From Thiorhodovibrio frisius (lineage in GTDB: Bacteria; Pseudomonadota; Gammaproteobacteria; Chromatiales; Chromatiaceae), in the NCBI RefSeq assembly GCF_033954835.1, contig NZ_CP121471.1, positions 1,116,001 through 1,180,000 of the forward strand: a stretch of DNA of 64,000 nt, written 5' to 3'. The position numbers were made by a program, and so were the translations under genes. Below, piece after piece: positions 56,443 through 64,000 of this stretch (position 1 is its first letter; every line of letters starts with the position of its first letter). The notes under the pieces were generated by a model. That model saw nothing but the letters and a program-made list of their open reading frames with translations. It was not told where the DNA came from and searched no databases.

Positions 56443-56630
56443 TTAGTTAGTTGCCCGCTCACAGCCCCCTTGAGGGGGATGGGGGTGATCCGAGCCGGGT
56501 GCCAGTAAGGCGTCGTTTGCCTTTCTGGTGCCGGGCGGGACCAATGTCAGCAACAACACGAGCGATAGCTGGTGTTGCACAACGCCTCATGCGCAGGTGG
56601 CTCGGATAGCAGCGCAGTTTGACCGAGCCG

Positions 56631-57140
56631 CTATTTCTGCGCGATCTGCTCGTCAGAATCCAGGTGCTCTGTCTGTTGGCGACGATCATGCGCGAACTGA
56701 ACGGTGGGTAGAATCAATCTCGGCAGGTGCATCCGGGCACACTGGTTACTCAACAGCTCTCGCCAGTAAGGCCAAATATGGTAACTGGCGTTCTTGAGGG
56801 AGAATTCATCGATACAAGACTGCTCCAGCGTAGCAGTCATCTGATATTCGGCAATAAACTCGGCCTCTATCACCGCTCTTACGGCTAGCTCTTCGTTTTT
56901 TTTCTCTGGATCGATCCAACGCGCTCCCAGCCGAACAAACACTCGCAACAACTGGCTTTCGTCATCCAGGGCAGCCACGCTAGCCCGTTTAACCACGTGC
57001 ATTTGCTGGATGCTCAGGCGCTCAATCTCCGCCGAATACTTGGGGTCGAAATCTCCGATACAACTGGCAACCTGATCACGGACATAAACGTCCTGAATGT
57101 TCAGGTTGTCGATGGCCTTCTGTAAGCCGGTGCTGATCAT
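56631..57140 (-). CDS. SecB-like chaperone of a toxin-antitoxin-chaperone operon
   Basis: A 169-residue protein of SecB fold length. LLRVFVRLGARWIDPEKKNE (about 64-83) matches the SecB beta-strand region, and IWPYWRELLSNQCARMHLPR with LILPTVQF (about 122-149) matches the conserved SecB element FPYARE..S..vsRGtFPqLnLaPVNF. Its start overlaps the antitoxin stop by 4 nt. In known TAC operons such a chaperone binds the antitoxin tail and protects it. This is not the housekeeping SecB: it lacks the acidic QQQAGEG-type tail and has toxin-antitoxin neighbours. Confidence 0.85.
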   Translation of the reverse strand: MISTGLQKAIDNLNIQDVYVRDQVASCIGDFDPKYSAEIERLSIQQMHVVKRASVAALDDESQLLRVFVRLGARWIDPEKKNEELAVRAVIEAEFIAEYQMTATLEQSCIDEFSLKNASYHIWPYWRELLSNQCARMHLPRLILPTVQFAHDRRQQTEHLDSDEQIAQK

Positions 57141-57700
57141 GCTGCGTCCCTATATCTCACCTGCTGATCATTACTCGGTGTAGAGCTGGATACCAAACGC
57201 AGTGATCTGGCTTCGGTCGGGCGACGCGGCTCCGCCAGCCAGCTTTCAGCCTGCTGCCATTGCTCGCCAGCTAGTGCACGCTCAATGCCGGCCCGACGGC
57301 ACAATAGACCGAAGGCAGAAGGAAGCTCAGCCGCCAAACGCAGCAGCTTGTCCATGGCCTCGGTCTGGGCCACGTCATCACTTTCATACTTGGAGAAGGC
57401 CACCGGGCCACCACCGAAGACCTGTGCGGCCTCCGCCTGGCTCAGTCCCAGCTTCTCCCTGAGCGCCCGCACTTCGGCACCGATCAGCAAGCCGTCCACC
57501 CGCTTTTTGAAAGCGATCATCAGGCGTTTGTTGACGCGGGTCTGGGCGGCGTCTGCCTGCTCGCTACCGCAGGCATCACAGAGAGAGAAATGAAGACCCA
57601 ATTCTGTCGTCTGGCCTATATATTCCAAGGGATTCGTCCTGACTTCAGGGTGCAGGTTTCCTTCACCACAGATCGGGCACAGATTGCTTGAATCGCTCAT
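57137..57700 (-). CDS. MqsA-type antitoxin (zinc finger + HTH) with C-terminal extension
   Basis: A 187-residue antitoxin. An N-terminal YgiT-type zinc finger has Cys8, Cys11, Cys41 and Cys44 (CPIC...CDAC). The C-terminal Xre-like HTH (about 76-112) is LREKLGLSQAEAAQVFGGGP. About 45-50 further residues follow (from RAGIERALAGEQWQQAESWL to the end), longer than a plain MqsA. In TAC systems such a tail is the chaperone-addiction region. It lies 7 nt after the toxin gene and is coupled to the chaperone gene. Confidence 0.87.
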   Translation of the reverse strand: MSDSSNLCPICGEGNLHPEVRTNPLEYIGQTTELGLHFSLCDACGSEQADAAQTRVNKRLMIAFKKRVDGLLIGAEVRALREKLGLSQAEAAQVFGGGPVAFSKYESDDVAQTEAMDKLLRLAAELPSAFGLLCRRAGIERALAGEQWQQAESWLAEPRRPTEARSLRLVSSSTPSNDQQVRYRDAA

Positions 57701-57707
57701 CGTTCCT

Positions 57708-58145
57708 CTACCTTCTGTCTTCCCAGGGGTGGCAAGAAACCACCAACAGCAGTTTCCCCGTCTTGGCTATCGCGAACTTGATGTAATAACCTATGCCCAT
57801 CTCCTTGCGGGCATTGGCAATCCATTCGCGCCGAACCAGTGAGTAGGCATCGCAGGCCGCCCAAGGACCGTTCGGGTGCTGAACGCACCACTCGGCGCCC
57901 CGAAAACGTCCTGACTGCAAGGCAATTTGTAGCAGTTCGCACAAGTCATCCGTATCCAGCGACCACTTTTGCATGTCTCTCTGGCACTTATTGGTCCAAG
58001 CGCGAACTGCCTGAGCACCCAGACCCGTCAGCAACGCCTGCACCTCAGCGACCGGATAGAGCGGACCACCGGCAATCTTGCGACATACCCCCTCGTCCAG
58101 AGGGGGATCGCCGGTGAATCGGCTGACGATTGTCTTATTTACCAT
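57708..58145 (-). CDS. MqsR-like ribonuclease toxin
   Basis: A 145-residue protein. The C-terminal half (RDMQKWSLDTDDLCELLQIA, then GAEWCVQHPNGPWAACDAY and YYIKFAIAKTGKLLLVVSCH) has the MqsR/RelE-like strand and helix order, with the YIKF...LLVVSCH end resembling MqsR YLKI...LIVSFK. It is about 45 residues longer than E. coli MqsR. The gene order toxin, antitoxin, chaperone matches described TAC operons. The start codon lies inside the dyad at 58139-58153. Confidence 0.75.
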   Translation of the reverse strand: MVNKTIVSRFTGDPPLDEGVCRKIAGGPLYPVAEVQALLTGLGAQAVRAWTNKCQRDMQKWSLDTDDLCELLQIALQSGRFRGAEWCVQHPNGPWAACDAYSLVRREWIANARKEMGIGYYIKFAIAKTGKLLLVVSCHPWEDRR

Positions 58146-58153
58146 TATGGTAA
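58139..58153 (-). promoter_or_regulatory. Operator dyad over the toxin start codon
   Basis: TTACCATTATGGTAA, a perfect 7-1-7 palindrome with ACC/GGT arms, overlaps the ATG of the toxin gene. It is a likely site for autorepression by the antitoxin HTH. Another perfect dyad, AATCAAATTTGATT, lies at 58321-58334. Confidence 0.6.
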
Positions 58154-58509
58154 GTAAATCCTGATTTTTCGAGGGCTAGGCCGATAAAATTTTCTTATCG
58201 CTGCCTACAGTCTCCCCTCCTTGGACGCCTGGTCGAGGACGGCGGGGAAAATGGCGTCAAACTCGGTTTGCGTGTCGGTTCTGCGCACGAAAGGGTGACG
58301 GCGAGATATGCAAGTTATTGAATCAAATTTGATTGCCGAAATCCCCGGGTAGATGTAACTGGCATCGCTATCACTCCGTGGTTCTGGTGTCTTGTTAGGC
58401 TGCCAGCGCCGATAGGCCGCAACGCCTGTTGGACGGTTCAGATCGCCGTTCGCTTCGCTCAGACGATTTAACCTTATTCGATATGTTGATCGCAAACTAA
58501 TGGTTTTCG

Positions 58510-58617
58510 GTTGGGTCGCGGCCACGGGGGTCACGGCGGCAAGGATGCCCCCGTGAAGCCTCCCCAGCTGTTATTCCATGAGGAAGGATTTACGGCGTGC
58601 CGCGTGGCCGTTACCCG
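58510..58617. repeat. Palindromic interspersed element, copy 3 (degenerate)
   Basis: Ends GGGTCGCGGCCACGGGGG and GCGTGGCCGTTACCC are imperfect complements of each other and resemble the ends of copies 1 and 2. The inner part carries the same CACGGCGGCAAGGATGCC block as copy 1 in inverse order. It lies in the 58154-58731 gap between the TAC operon and nadR. The remainder of that gap (58154-58509) contains no gene I can support. Confidence 0.65.
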
Positions 58618-58731
58618 GCCTAGAACGAGCCGAAATCTCAAAGGGTTTTGGTATAGAAATGCCACCTAGCGGAGACGCGCCTCGTCTCCTCAAGCTCACC
58701 GGCCATTGCACCTAAACGAGTCATCTTGATC

Positions 58732-59718
58732 TCAGCATGATTCGACGAAGCGGGCCAGTTCCTGGTCGACCGGCGCCATCCGCTGCTCGAGCGGACCGTG
58801 CAAGGCCAGGTAGGGGAGCTTGCGCAGCGCCAGGTCGGTTTTGACCTGGGCTTGCATCTCGCGACGATTGGCCGGGCCGGAGCGATCCCAGGTGTCGGCG
58901 TAGGCAATGTCGTCCTCGCACAGGAAGATCAGGTCGTAGCGCTGGGCGCATTCCGCAACCAGTTGGTCTAGTCGCGGCAGCGCCCTGCCGTGGTAGTAGC
59001 GGGCGAAGTGCCGCGTGGTGGATGCGTCGGTGTCGACGAACAGAAAGCGGTTGGCCTGCTCGGCCAGGCGGTCCTCCCGCTGGCGGTGCCCTTCGGCGAT
59101 CTCCACCAATTGCGTCGGGCTCAGGCGGCGCTGGCGCTGGTGTGCTTCCCAGTATTCTCGGCCATATTCTGGCATCCAGCAGGTGTGATGGCGCGCGGCC
59201 AGGGCCGCAGCCAGGGTGCTTTTGCCGGTGCTAGGGGCGCCGAGAAACACCACGCGGGTGATCAAGTCGCGATAAACCAGGGGTTCCAGGAATTCACGGT
59301 GTTGGTAGGGGGCGGCGCGGATTGCGGTGGCCGAGATGGGCACGCGGGTGCGTTCCGGGTCGATGCGACGGTCGATTGCGCCGAGGGCGCAGCTGACGTG
59401 TTTGCCATAGAACTCACTGGAGTAGAAGGCATCGACTCGGCGCTCGCCGAGCTGACCGAGGATGTAGGTTTCGTGCTGGCGCCGGATTTCGGGCGCATTG
59501 CTGACTTGCATGGGCCCGTCCCAGGCCTCGATGACCTCGACCTGGGGGTACAGGGCGCGAATCCACCCGGCCCGCACCGGCAGGGGAACCTTGGTGACGT
59601 CGGGGGCGTGGTAGATCATGGCCAGCACCCGGTCGTTTTCCGCCAAGGCGGTCTCGATGAGCAGTTGGTGGCCCCGGTGCAAGGGCGCGAACTTGCCCAG
59701 TAGCAGCCCGGTACTCAT
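58732..59718 (-). CDS. nadR: NadR-type NMN adenylyltransferase / ribosylnicotinamide kinase
   Basis: A 328-residue bifunctional enzyme without the N-terminal HTH of enterobacterial NadR. Nucleotidyltransferase domain: GKFAPLHRGHQLLIETA (HxGH at 14-17) and PISATAIR (127-134). Kinase domain: Walker A GAPSTGKS (160-167) and FLFVDTDASTTRHFARYY. It turns imported nicotinamide riboside into NMN and NAD. Start at 59718, overlapping the pnuC stop by 4 nt; a longer in-frame extension across pnuC is an artefact. Confidence 0.93.
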   Translation of the reverse strand: MSTGLLLGKFAPLHRGHQLLIETALAENDRVLAMIYHAPDVTKVPLPVRAGWIRALYPQVEVIEAWDGPMQVSNAPEIRRQHETYILGQLGERRVDAFYSSEFYGKHVSCALGAIDRRIDPERTRVPISATAIRAAPYQHREFLEPLVYRDLITRVVFLGAPSTGKSTLAAALAARHHTCWMPEYGREYWEAHQRQRRLSPTQLVEIAEGHRQREDRLAEQANRFLFVDTDASTTRHFARYYHGRALPRLDQLVAECAQRYDLIFLCEDDIAYADTWDRSGPANRREMQAQVKTDLALRKLPYLALHGPLEQRMAPVDQELARFVESC

Positions 59719-60296
59719 GCCGGTTGCGGCACCGCCTGCCGCTCGCGCTGGGATCTGTGCCAGGCGAGCAGTCCAAAAACAGCCATCACAAGAAAGGTTG
59801 CGTAGAGACCGGCGGTCAAGTAAAGGTCCTTGTGCCAATAGATGGCGATGGCGGCCAGGTCGACGGTAATCCAGAACAGCCAGGACTCCAGCTTCTTGCG
59901 CGCCAGCAGCCACTGCGCCACCAGGCTCGCCACCGTGGTGAAGGCGTCGGCGTAGGGCAAGGCGGCATCGGTCTGGGTCGCCATCAGGTGGCCCCAGAGC
60001 AGGCTGGCGACGATCACCAGCAGGGGCCAAGCGAACCGGCTGCCGCCCTGGAGCCGGCTGACCGCAAGCGCGCTGCGCTCCCGGCTGCCATGTAGCCACC
60101 AGTACCAACCGTAAAGCTGCATGACCACGTAGATGCCATGCAGCAGCATGTCCGAGTAAAGCTTGATCTGGTAAAAGATGAACAGGTACAGCACCACCTG
60201 CACCAACCCGGCAGGCCAGCACCAGATGTTCTGGCGAATGGTCAGCCAGACGCAGAGAAAGCCAAAGACGACCGCCGTTGCCTCAATGCCCGTCAT
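59715..60296 (-). CDS. pnuC: Nicotinamide riboside transporter PnuC
   Basis: A 193-residue membrane protein with seven hydrophobic segments. ENIWCWPAGLVQVVLY-type segment (here IRQNIWCWPAGLVQVVLYLF, about 21-40), YGWYWWLHG and a C-terminal WITVDLAAIAIYWHKDLYLT with FGLLAWHRSQ are family signatures. First gene of the pnuC-nadR operon. The upstream gap to the MoxR gene (60297-60430) shows no riboswitch that I can recognise. Confidence 0.94.
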   Translation of the reverse strand: MTGIEATAVVFGFLCVWLTIRQNIWCWPAGLVQVVLYLFIFYQIKLYSDMLLHGIYVVMQLYGWYWWLHGSRERSALAVSRLQGGSRFAWPLLVIVASLLWGHLMATQTDAALPYADAFTTVASLVAQWLLARKKLESWLFWITVDLAAIAIYWHKDLYLTAGLYATFLVMAVFGLLAWHRSQRERQAVPQPA

Positions 60297-60430
60297 GAAT
60301 TTAGGCTCATGATTTTCGGTTCATGATGTTAGGTTTCAGTTCGCCAAGAATGCCAATGGACGCAAATTGGATCGACACGCGCCACGGGCAAATTGTGCCA
60401 TAGTTGCGAGAGTCCTCCTGGAGACCGCTC

Positions 60431-62020
60431 ATGCGCCAACGCGACCGCTACGCCAAGATTTCCCAGTCGCCCACCCGGCCAGCCGCCGAGCGACCGCAGC
60501 ACGATTTCGACGTCGCTGACCTCTACCGCGGCCCGGTCGCCAGCAGCGAGCCGGCAACGGCTCAGGCCGATGAGCAGCCGCTCGACGAGAAATTGCGCCA
60601 GGCCTATTTCTGGATCGTCAATCACGCCATCATCTCGCCCTTCTACGACATCGAGTACAACGACGCGCCCCCAATGCGCTTCGACTTCGGCGACCGTAAG
60701 GTGGCGATCAATTTGCCTACCGACCAGAGTTACTCAAGTTACGCCCTGGCGCCGCTTTTGAACCTGGCGGTGCGGCGGCGCTGCCTGCTGGTGGGCGGGC
60801 CCGGTCGCGGCAAGACCGCCATCGCTATCCTGATGGGCGTGCTGGCCGGCTACAACTTGCACGAGATCCGCCGCGCCATCCAGCACGGCCAACCGCAGAT
60901 GACCATCGCCGATCTGCTCGGCAACCCGCTGCCGGCGACTCTTATCAACGCCCAATCCATGGACGAGGTCAAGATCGCCTGGCGCCGCTGGCTGTCGATG
61001 CGGGTCAAAATCATCGACGAGTACAACCGCATTCCCACCCGCACTCAGTCGGCCCTGCTCACCACCATGGCCGACAACTACGCCGAACTGTACGACCAAG
61101 TCTACGAGTGCCCGCCGGCGGCCTGGTACCTAACCGCCAACGACGACGCTGGCGGCGGCACCTACCAGGTCATTGAGGCCCTGCGCGACCGCATCGACAT
61201 TGTCGTCAAGGCGCTGCACTTCAACACGCGCTTTCTCAACGAGTTGCTGCTGCGCATTGAGGACGGCATCCAGCCCGAGCAGGTGGTGCCGGCGCAGATC
61301 ATCTTCAGCCCCGAGGAACTCGACCGGCTCGAGCGCGAGATCCTGGCGGTGGAGTTCCCGGCCCTGCTGCGCCGCCGGCTGGAGTTCTTCGCCAGTCACT
61401 TCGAGTTCTTTGAGCCCGCCGCCAACCAGTTCGAGTACATGACCAAGGACACGGTCAAGCTCTCAGGTATCGAGTTTAGCGCCTTGAACACCGAGGAGAC
61501 CGGCAAGAGCGCCCAGGTCGAGTTGGGTAGTCAGTCCCTGAACGGCTTTTCCGTGCGGGCGCTGATGACCTGCATTCACTTTATCAAGGCGATGGCCTAC
61601 TTTCGCGGCGATCACGCGGTGAGCTTCGAGGACATGCGCCAGATGATCCCCTTTGTCATGCACGACAAGCTGACCCAAAACCCGGATGCCCCTGCCTTCG
61701 AGCAAGACGGCCAGACCACCCTGCGTGTCGACCGGATCAGCTGGATTCGTGGCCTGTTTGACCGCTCCTGCCAGGAGTTCGACCGGCTCGGTCTCGAGCG
61801 GGACGACCCGGTGGCCGAGCTGGAGGCTGAGTTCGAGCGCGGCCTCGACGGGCTGACGGCGGCCGAGGTGCGCAAGCGCCTGGCCCGCATCGAGGGTGTG
61901 CTGCGCGACTGGACCAGAGGGCGCAAGCTTTACGGTCACATGTATGACGACATCCTCAAGCTTAAGTACCTGCATCAGCGCTACAGCAACTACCTGGGTT
62001 GGCTGAAGTGGCAGAAATGA
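60431..62020 (+). CDS. MoxR-type AAA+ ATPase
   Basis: A 529-residue ATPase. The disordered N-terminus (1-55) is followed by a domain with the Walker A GGPGRGKT (122-129), Walker B VKIIDE (192-197) and a LTANDDAGGG sensor-1 region. It then has a long C-terminal part (about 300-529) with helices not present in the short MoxR proteins. ATG at 60431 has a GGAG site. It opens an operon with ATGA-coupled genes. Such ATPases usually act as chaperones on partner vWA proteins. Function in this system unknown. Confidence 0.85.
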   Translation: MRQRDRYAKISQSPTRPAAERPQHDFDVADLYRGPVASSEPATAQADEQPLDEKLRQAYFWIVNHAIISPFYDIEYNDAPPMRFDFGDRKVAINLPTDQSYSSYALAPLLNLAVRRRCLLVGGPGRGKTAIAILMGVLAGYNLHEIRRAIQHGQPQMTIADLLGNPLPATLINAQSMDEVKIAWRRWLSMRVKIIDEYNRIPTRTQSALLTTMADNYAELYDQVYECPPAAWYLTANDDAGGGTYQVIEALRDRIDIVVKALHFNTRFLNELLLRIEDGIQPEQVVPAQIIFSPEELDRLEREILAVEFPALLRRRLEFFASHFEFFEPAANQFEYMTKDTVKLSGIEFSALNTEETGKSAQVELGSQSLNGFSVRALMTCIHFIKAMAYFRGDHAVSFEDMRQMIPFVMHDKLTQNPDAPAFEQDGQTTLRVDRISWIRGLFDRSCQEFDRLGLERDDPVAELEAEFERGLDGLTAAEVRKRLARIEGVLRDWTRGRKLYGHMYDDILKLKYLHQRYSNYLGWLKWQK

Positions 62021-63048
62021 CGGCACTGGCCGAGGCCCTGCTGCGCCGGCGGGACGACTACAACCAGCGGTTTCTGCGCGCCCGGTACCTGCAGCGGCGG
62101 CTGGCGCCGGATGATTTCCAGGATGTGTTGCGCCGCTATGCCGCCCCGGTCGCCGAAGGGCTGGCCGAGAGGACCAGCAGCGATGCCGAGCTGGACACCA
62201 TCGTTTCGGCTCTGTACGACCTCTGCCTGCAACTGACCGCTCAGGACCTGCTCGGCTCCCGTGCCCGTGTGCCCGTGCTTGCAGAGCTGTTCGACGAGCT
62301 GCTTCCCTGTCTGGCCGGTCTGATCGCCGAGCAACCCGAGCGGGTCTTGGTCGCGCTCTGCAATGCTGCCTACAACCTGGCGCTGGAACCGGCGGCGGAC
62401 CCGCGCTGCTGGATTGCCCGGCTGGTGGCGCTGGCACCGCGCCTGGCCTCGGTGGACGCCCTGCTGCTGGCCGGCCAGGTCGCTGCCTGGCGCTGCGGCA
62501 TGGCCCACTACCGCGAGAGTGCCTTGCAGGCGGCTCGCCAGCTGGAACCTGACCTGCTGGCCGCCTTGGTCGATCAGCCTCAGATTCAGAACGAGCCCCA
62601 GAGCGAGGCCCAGAATGAGAAAGCGGCCGAACGCCTGCTGGCCGCTCTGTCCGATCCCTGGTTTGATCCCGCCGCTCGTGTCGGCGAAAAACGTCTGCAG
62701 CGAGTCGGTCGGGTCGGCGGTTTCGTCGGCTTCGACGGCCCCTTCATCGAACCTCCCGAAGTGACCCGCTTCGGTGAGCGCATCTATGCGCTGGACAGCC
62801 AGCAGGCCTGGCTGCTGTTCGCCGACCGCTTTGGTCAAGTGCTGAAAGGGCAGGGCAGCGATCTGCCCGCCGGCGCACCGGACGATTCGACCCACTTCGA
62901 CATTGATACTGACGGCAGGGTCAGTTGCGGTAAGCACCGCGCCCGCTTTCCGGAACTGGCCGGCTGGCGCTCGGCGGCCTCCACCGAGCACAGCCTGGTG
63001 GTGACTCTGCCGCACAGTCACTATCTGTTTCTGGTGGCGTTGCGCTGA
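62017..63048 (+). CDS. Uncharacterised protein of the MoxR operon
   Basis: A 343-residue protein; start ATG at 62017 overlaps the ATPase stop (ATGA). The first 210 residues are helical (ARYLQRRLAPDDFQDVLRRY, AELDTIVSALYDLCLQL, RVLVALCNAAYNLALEP). After an acidic Gln/Glu linker (QIQNEPQSEAQNEKA) comes a small C-terminal domain (about 255-343) rich in Gly and beta strands (VGGFVGFDGPFIEPPE, SLVVTLPHSHYLFLVAL). No family recognised. Tight coupling on both sides indicates it is an obligate part of the system. Confidence 0.8.
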   Translation: MTALAEALLRRRDDYNQRFLRARYLQRRLAPDDFQDVLRRYAAPVAEGLAERTSSDAELDTIVSALYDLCLQLTAQDLLGSRARVPVLAELFDELLPCLAGLIAEQPERVLVALCNAAYNLALEPAADPRCWIARLVALAPRLASVDALLLAGQVAAWRCGMAHYRESALQAARQLEPDLLAALVDQPQIQNEPQSEAQNEKAAERLLAALSDPWFDPAARVGEKRLQRVGRVGGFVGFDGPFIEPPEVTRFGERIYALDSQQAWLLFADRFGQVLKGQGSDLPAGAPDDSTHFDIDTDGRVSCGKHRARFPELAGWRSAASTEHSLVVTLPHSHYLFLVALR

Positions 63049-64000
63049 TGCCGGGACGGGGTCGCCATCGTGCCGCTGACCTGCTGCCCGCCTGGCAGCA
63101 GGCCTGGCCCGCCGCGCTGGCGGCCTGGAGCCGCTTCACCCGACTGCCGGAACCGCGCTTCCTGCTCGATGAGGCGGCCGAGCAGGCCGAAGGGCTCAGT
63201 GGCAGCTTTGCCATGATCCGCCTCAACGACCACGCCGTGCTGGTCAGCTTGCGCCAGGTTGCCGAGCTGGGGCTCGAGCGGTTCGCCCGCGAGGTGCTGG
63301 CCCACGAAGTCGGCCACCATGTGCTGGCGCCGGCTGATCTGGCCGACAACGGCCGCCTGCTGGCACGCTTGCGTGCTGCGCTGCCGGGGCTGCAAGAGCA
63401 CGCCGCTTTCGTCGGCAACCTCTGCACCGATCTTTTGATCAACGACCGCTTGGCTCGCAGCGCCGAACTAGACTTGGCCGGTCTCTATCAGGCCCTTAAG
63501 CCCAAGGACAAACCGGGCAAGCTGTGGAGCCTGTACATGCGCATCTACGAGCAGCTCTGGTCGTTGCCGAGCGGTACCCTGACCCAGGGCCGGCTCGACC
63601 CGGCCCTGCGCGCCGATGCTGCCCTTGGCGCCCGCCTCGTGCGGGTCTATGCCCGCGACTGGCTGAACGGCGCCGGCCGCTTCGCCTCGCTGCTCTACCC
63701 CTATCTGGCGACAGAGCAGGCCGAGATGCAAAACGGCTTTGGCAATCTGCTCGACGCCACCGACGCCGGTAGCGGCGAGGTGGTGCCCGACGGCTTGGCC
63801 GAGATCGACGAGGCCGAGGTGACCGGCAGCCTCGATCCTCGCAACGACCCCGAGTTGTCCGGTGTCGATCAGCCTGGCGATGCTGCCGAACCCGGTGCAT
63901 CGAGCGGGCGCGAGACTGTCGGCGGGCGCAAGCAGCGCTACCGTGGTCCGTTGGACTACACCGAGCTGATGGAAGCGGCCGGGGTCAAGGTTCCGCGCAA
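63048..64000 (+). CDS. HExxH putative metallopeptidase of the MoxR operon (3' end outside window)
   Basis: An open frame of at least 317 codons that reaches the window edge. The start ATG overlaps the previous stop (TGATG). HEVGH at residues 86-90 is a zinc-metallopeptidase type motif followed by LCTDLLINDRLA. An acidic, Pro-rich segment (about 240-290) follows. Proteins with this front part usually carry a vWA domain at the C-terminus; if so it lies beyond 64000. Partial. Confidence 0.78.
   Translation, partial: MPGRGRHRAADLLPAWQQAWPAALAAWSRFTRLPEPRFLLDEAAEQAEGLSGSFAMIRLNDHAVLVSLRQVAELGLERFAREVLAHEVGHHVLAPADLADNGRLLARLRAALPGLQEHAAFVGNLCTDLLINDRLARSAELDLAGLYQALKPKDKPGKLWSLYMRIYEQLWSLPSGTLTQGRLDPALRADAALGARLVRVYARDWLNGAGRFASLLYPYLATEQAEMQNGFGNLLDATDAGSGEVVPDGLAEIDEAEVTGSLDPRNDPELSGVDQPGDAAEPGASSGRETVGGRKQRYRGPLDYTELMEAAGVKVPR

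Noticed and set aside
58395-58440. Integron attC-like words (GTTAGGC, GTTGGAC)
   Set aside because: Both words are in the same orientation and no matching RYYYAAC half lies at a workable distance; no integrase or cassette array nearby.
58205-58534. 109-codon minus-strand frame between the TAC operon and nadR
   Set aside because: Its start lies in palindromic element copy 3 and the protein has no recognisable pattern; the C-terminal DTQTEFDAIFPAVLDQA could be a scrap of a real gene but cannot be assigned.
58732-60222. Single 496-codon protein fusing the nadR frame through pnuC
   Set aside because: The part before 59718 is the out-of-frame reading of pnuC; NadR begins at MSTGLLLGKFAPLHRGH.

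Overview
The window is GC-rich and looks like the chromosome of a purple sulfur gammaproteobacterium (Chromatiaceae-like). The sequence supports this through bacteriochlorophyll genes (bchF, bchN, bchB, bchG, bchP), a PpsR-type photosynthesis regulator and a PucC/LhaA-type transporter, set among gammaproteobacterial housekeeping and LPS genes. The genus cannot be fixed from this window alone.

Layout. 0-13.7 kb is an LPS/surface-glycan locus: four GT4 glycosyltransferases, an O-antigen ligase, a polysaccharide deacetylase, heptosyltransferase waaC, Kdo transferase waaA and an ArnT-like transferase. It is scarred. Partial copies of waaC, a glycosyltransferase, waaA and an isochorismatase gene lie at the junctions of inserted blocks, and an accessory cassette (8.1-10.8 kb) splits the waaA neighbourhood. 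13.7-18.7 kb is housekeeping on the minus strand: isochorismatase-like, rhodanese, pcm, proB, and rplU-rpmA-obgE behind a clear sigma-70 promoter. 19-21 kb is a sugar-nucleotide dehydratase/epimerase. 21-30.6 kb is photosynthesis: bchF-bchN-bchB-pucC-like on minus, then ppsR, bchG and bchP on plus.

31-45.7 kb is a chemosensory and cyclic-di-GMP block. It holds a PAS/GAF/GGDEF/EAL protein, then receptor, CheB, CheR-TPR, CheA-REC, a CheY-like protein, two CheW-type proteins, and an Hpt-REC-REC-GGEEF protein. The composition resembles a Wsp pathway. A complete 1.83-kb IS with 17-bp inverted repeats and a 6-bp target duplication has inserted in the last codons of the second cheW gene, just before the cyclase. 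45.7-48 kb is a toxin-antitoxin cluster: VapBC, YefM-YoeB, and a Phd-like antitoxin whose PIN toxin is cut to an 18-codon stub. 48-52.4 kb is an RND efflux pair with a palindromic operator candidate. 53-55.7 kb carries a PAS-PAS-HD-GYP phosphodiesterase and ispB.

tRNA-Pro(CGG) at 55.9 kb opens a degenerate stretch containing a three-gene toxin-antitoxin-chaperone operon: an MqsR-like toxin, a zinc-finger/HTH antitoxin with a long tail, and a SecB-like chaperone. The window ends with a pnuC-nadR salvage operon and, divergently, a MoxR-type AAA ATPase, an uncharacterised protein and a HExxH protein that runs off the end. Those last three look like a MoxR/vWA-type multi-gene system and are the least characterised unit here.

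Three copies of a roughly 100-bp palindromic element with related ends are scattered through the window (20.9, 52.5, 58.5 kb), and two intergenic tandem-repeat tracts are present (30.6 and 55.7 kb).
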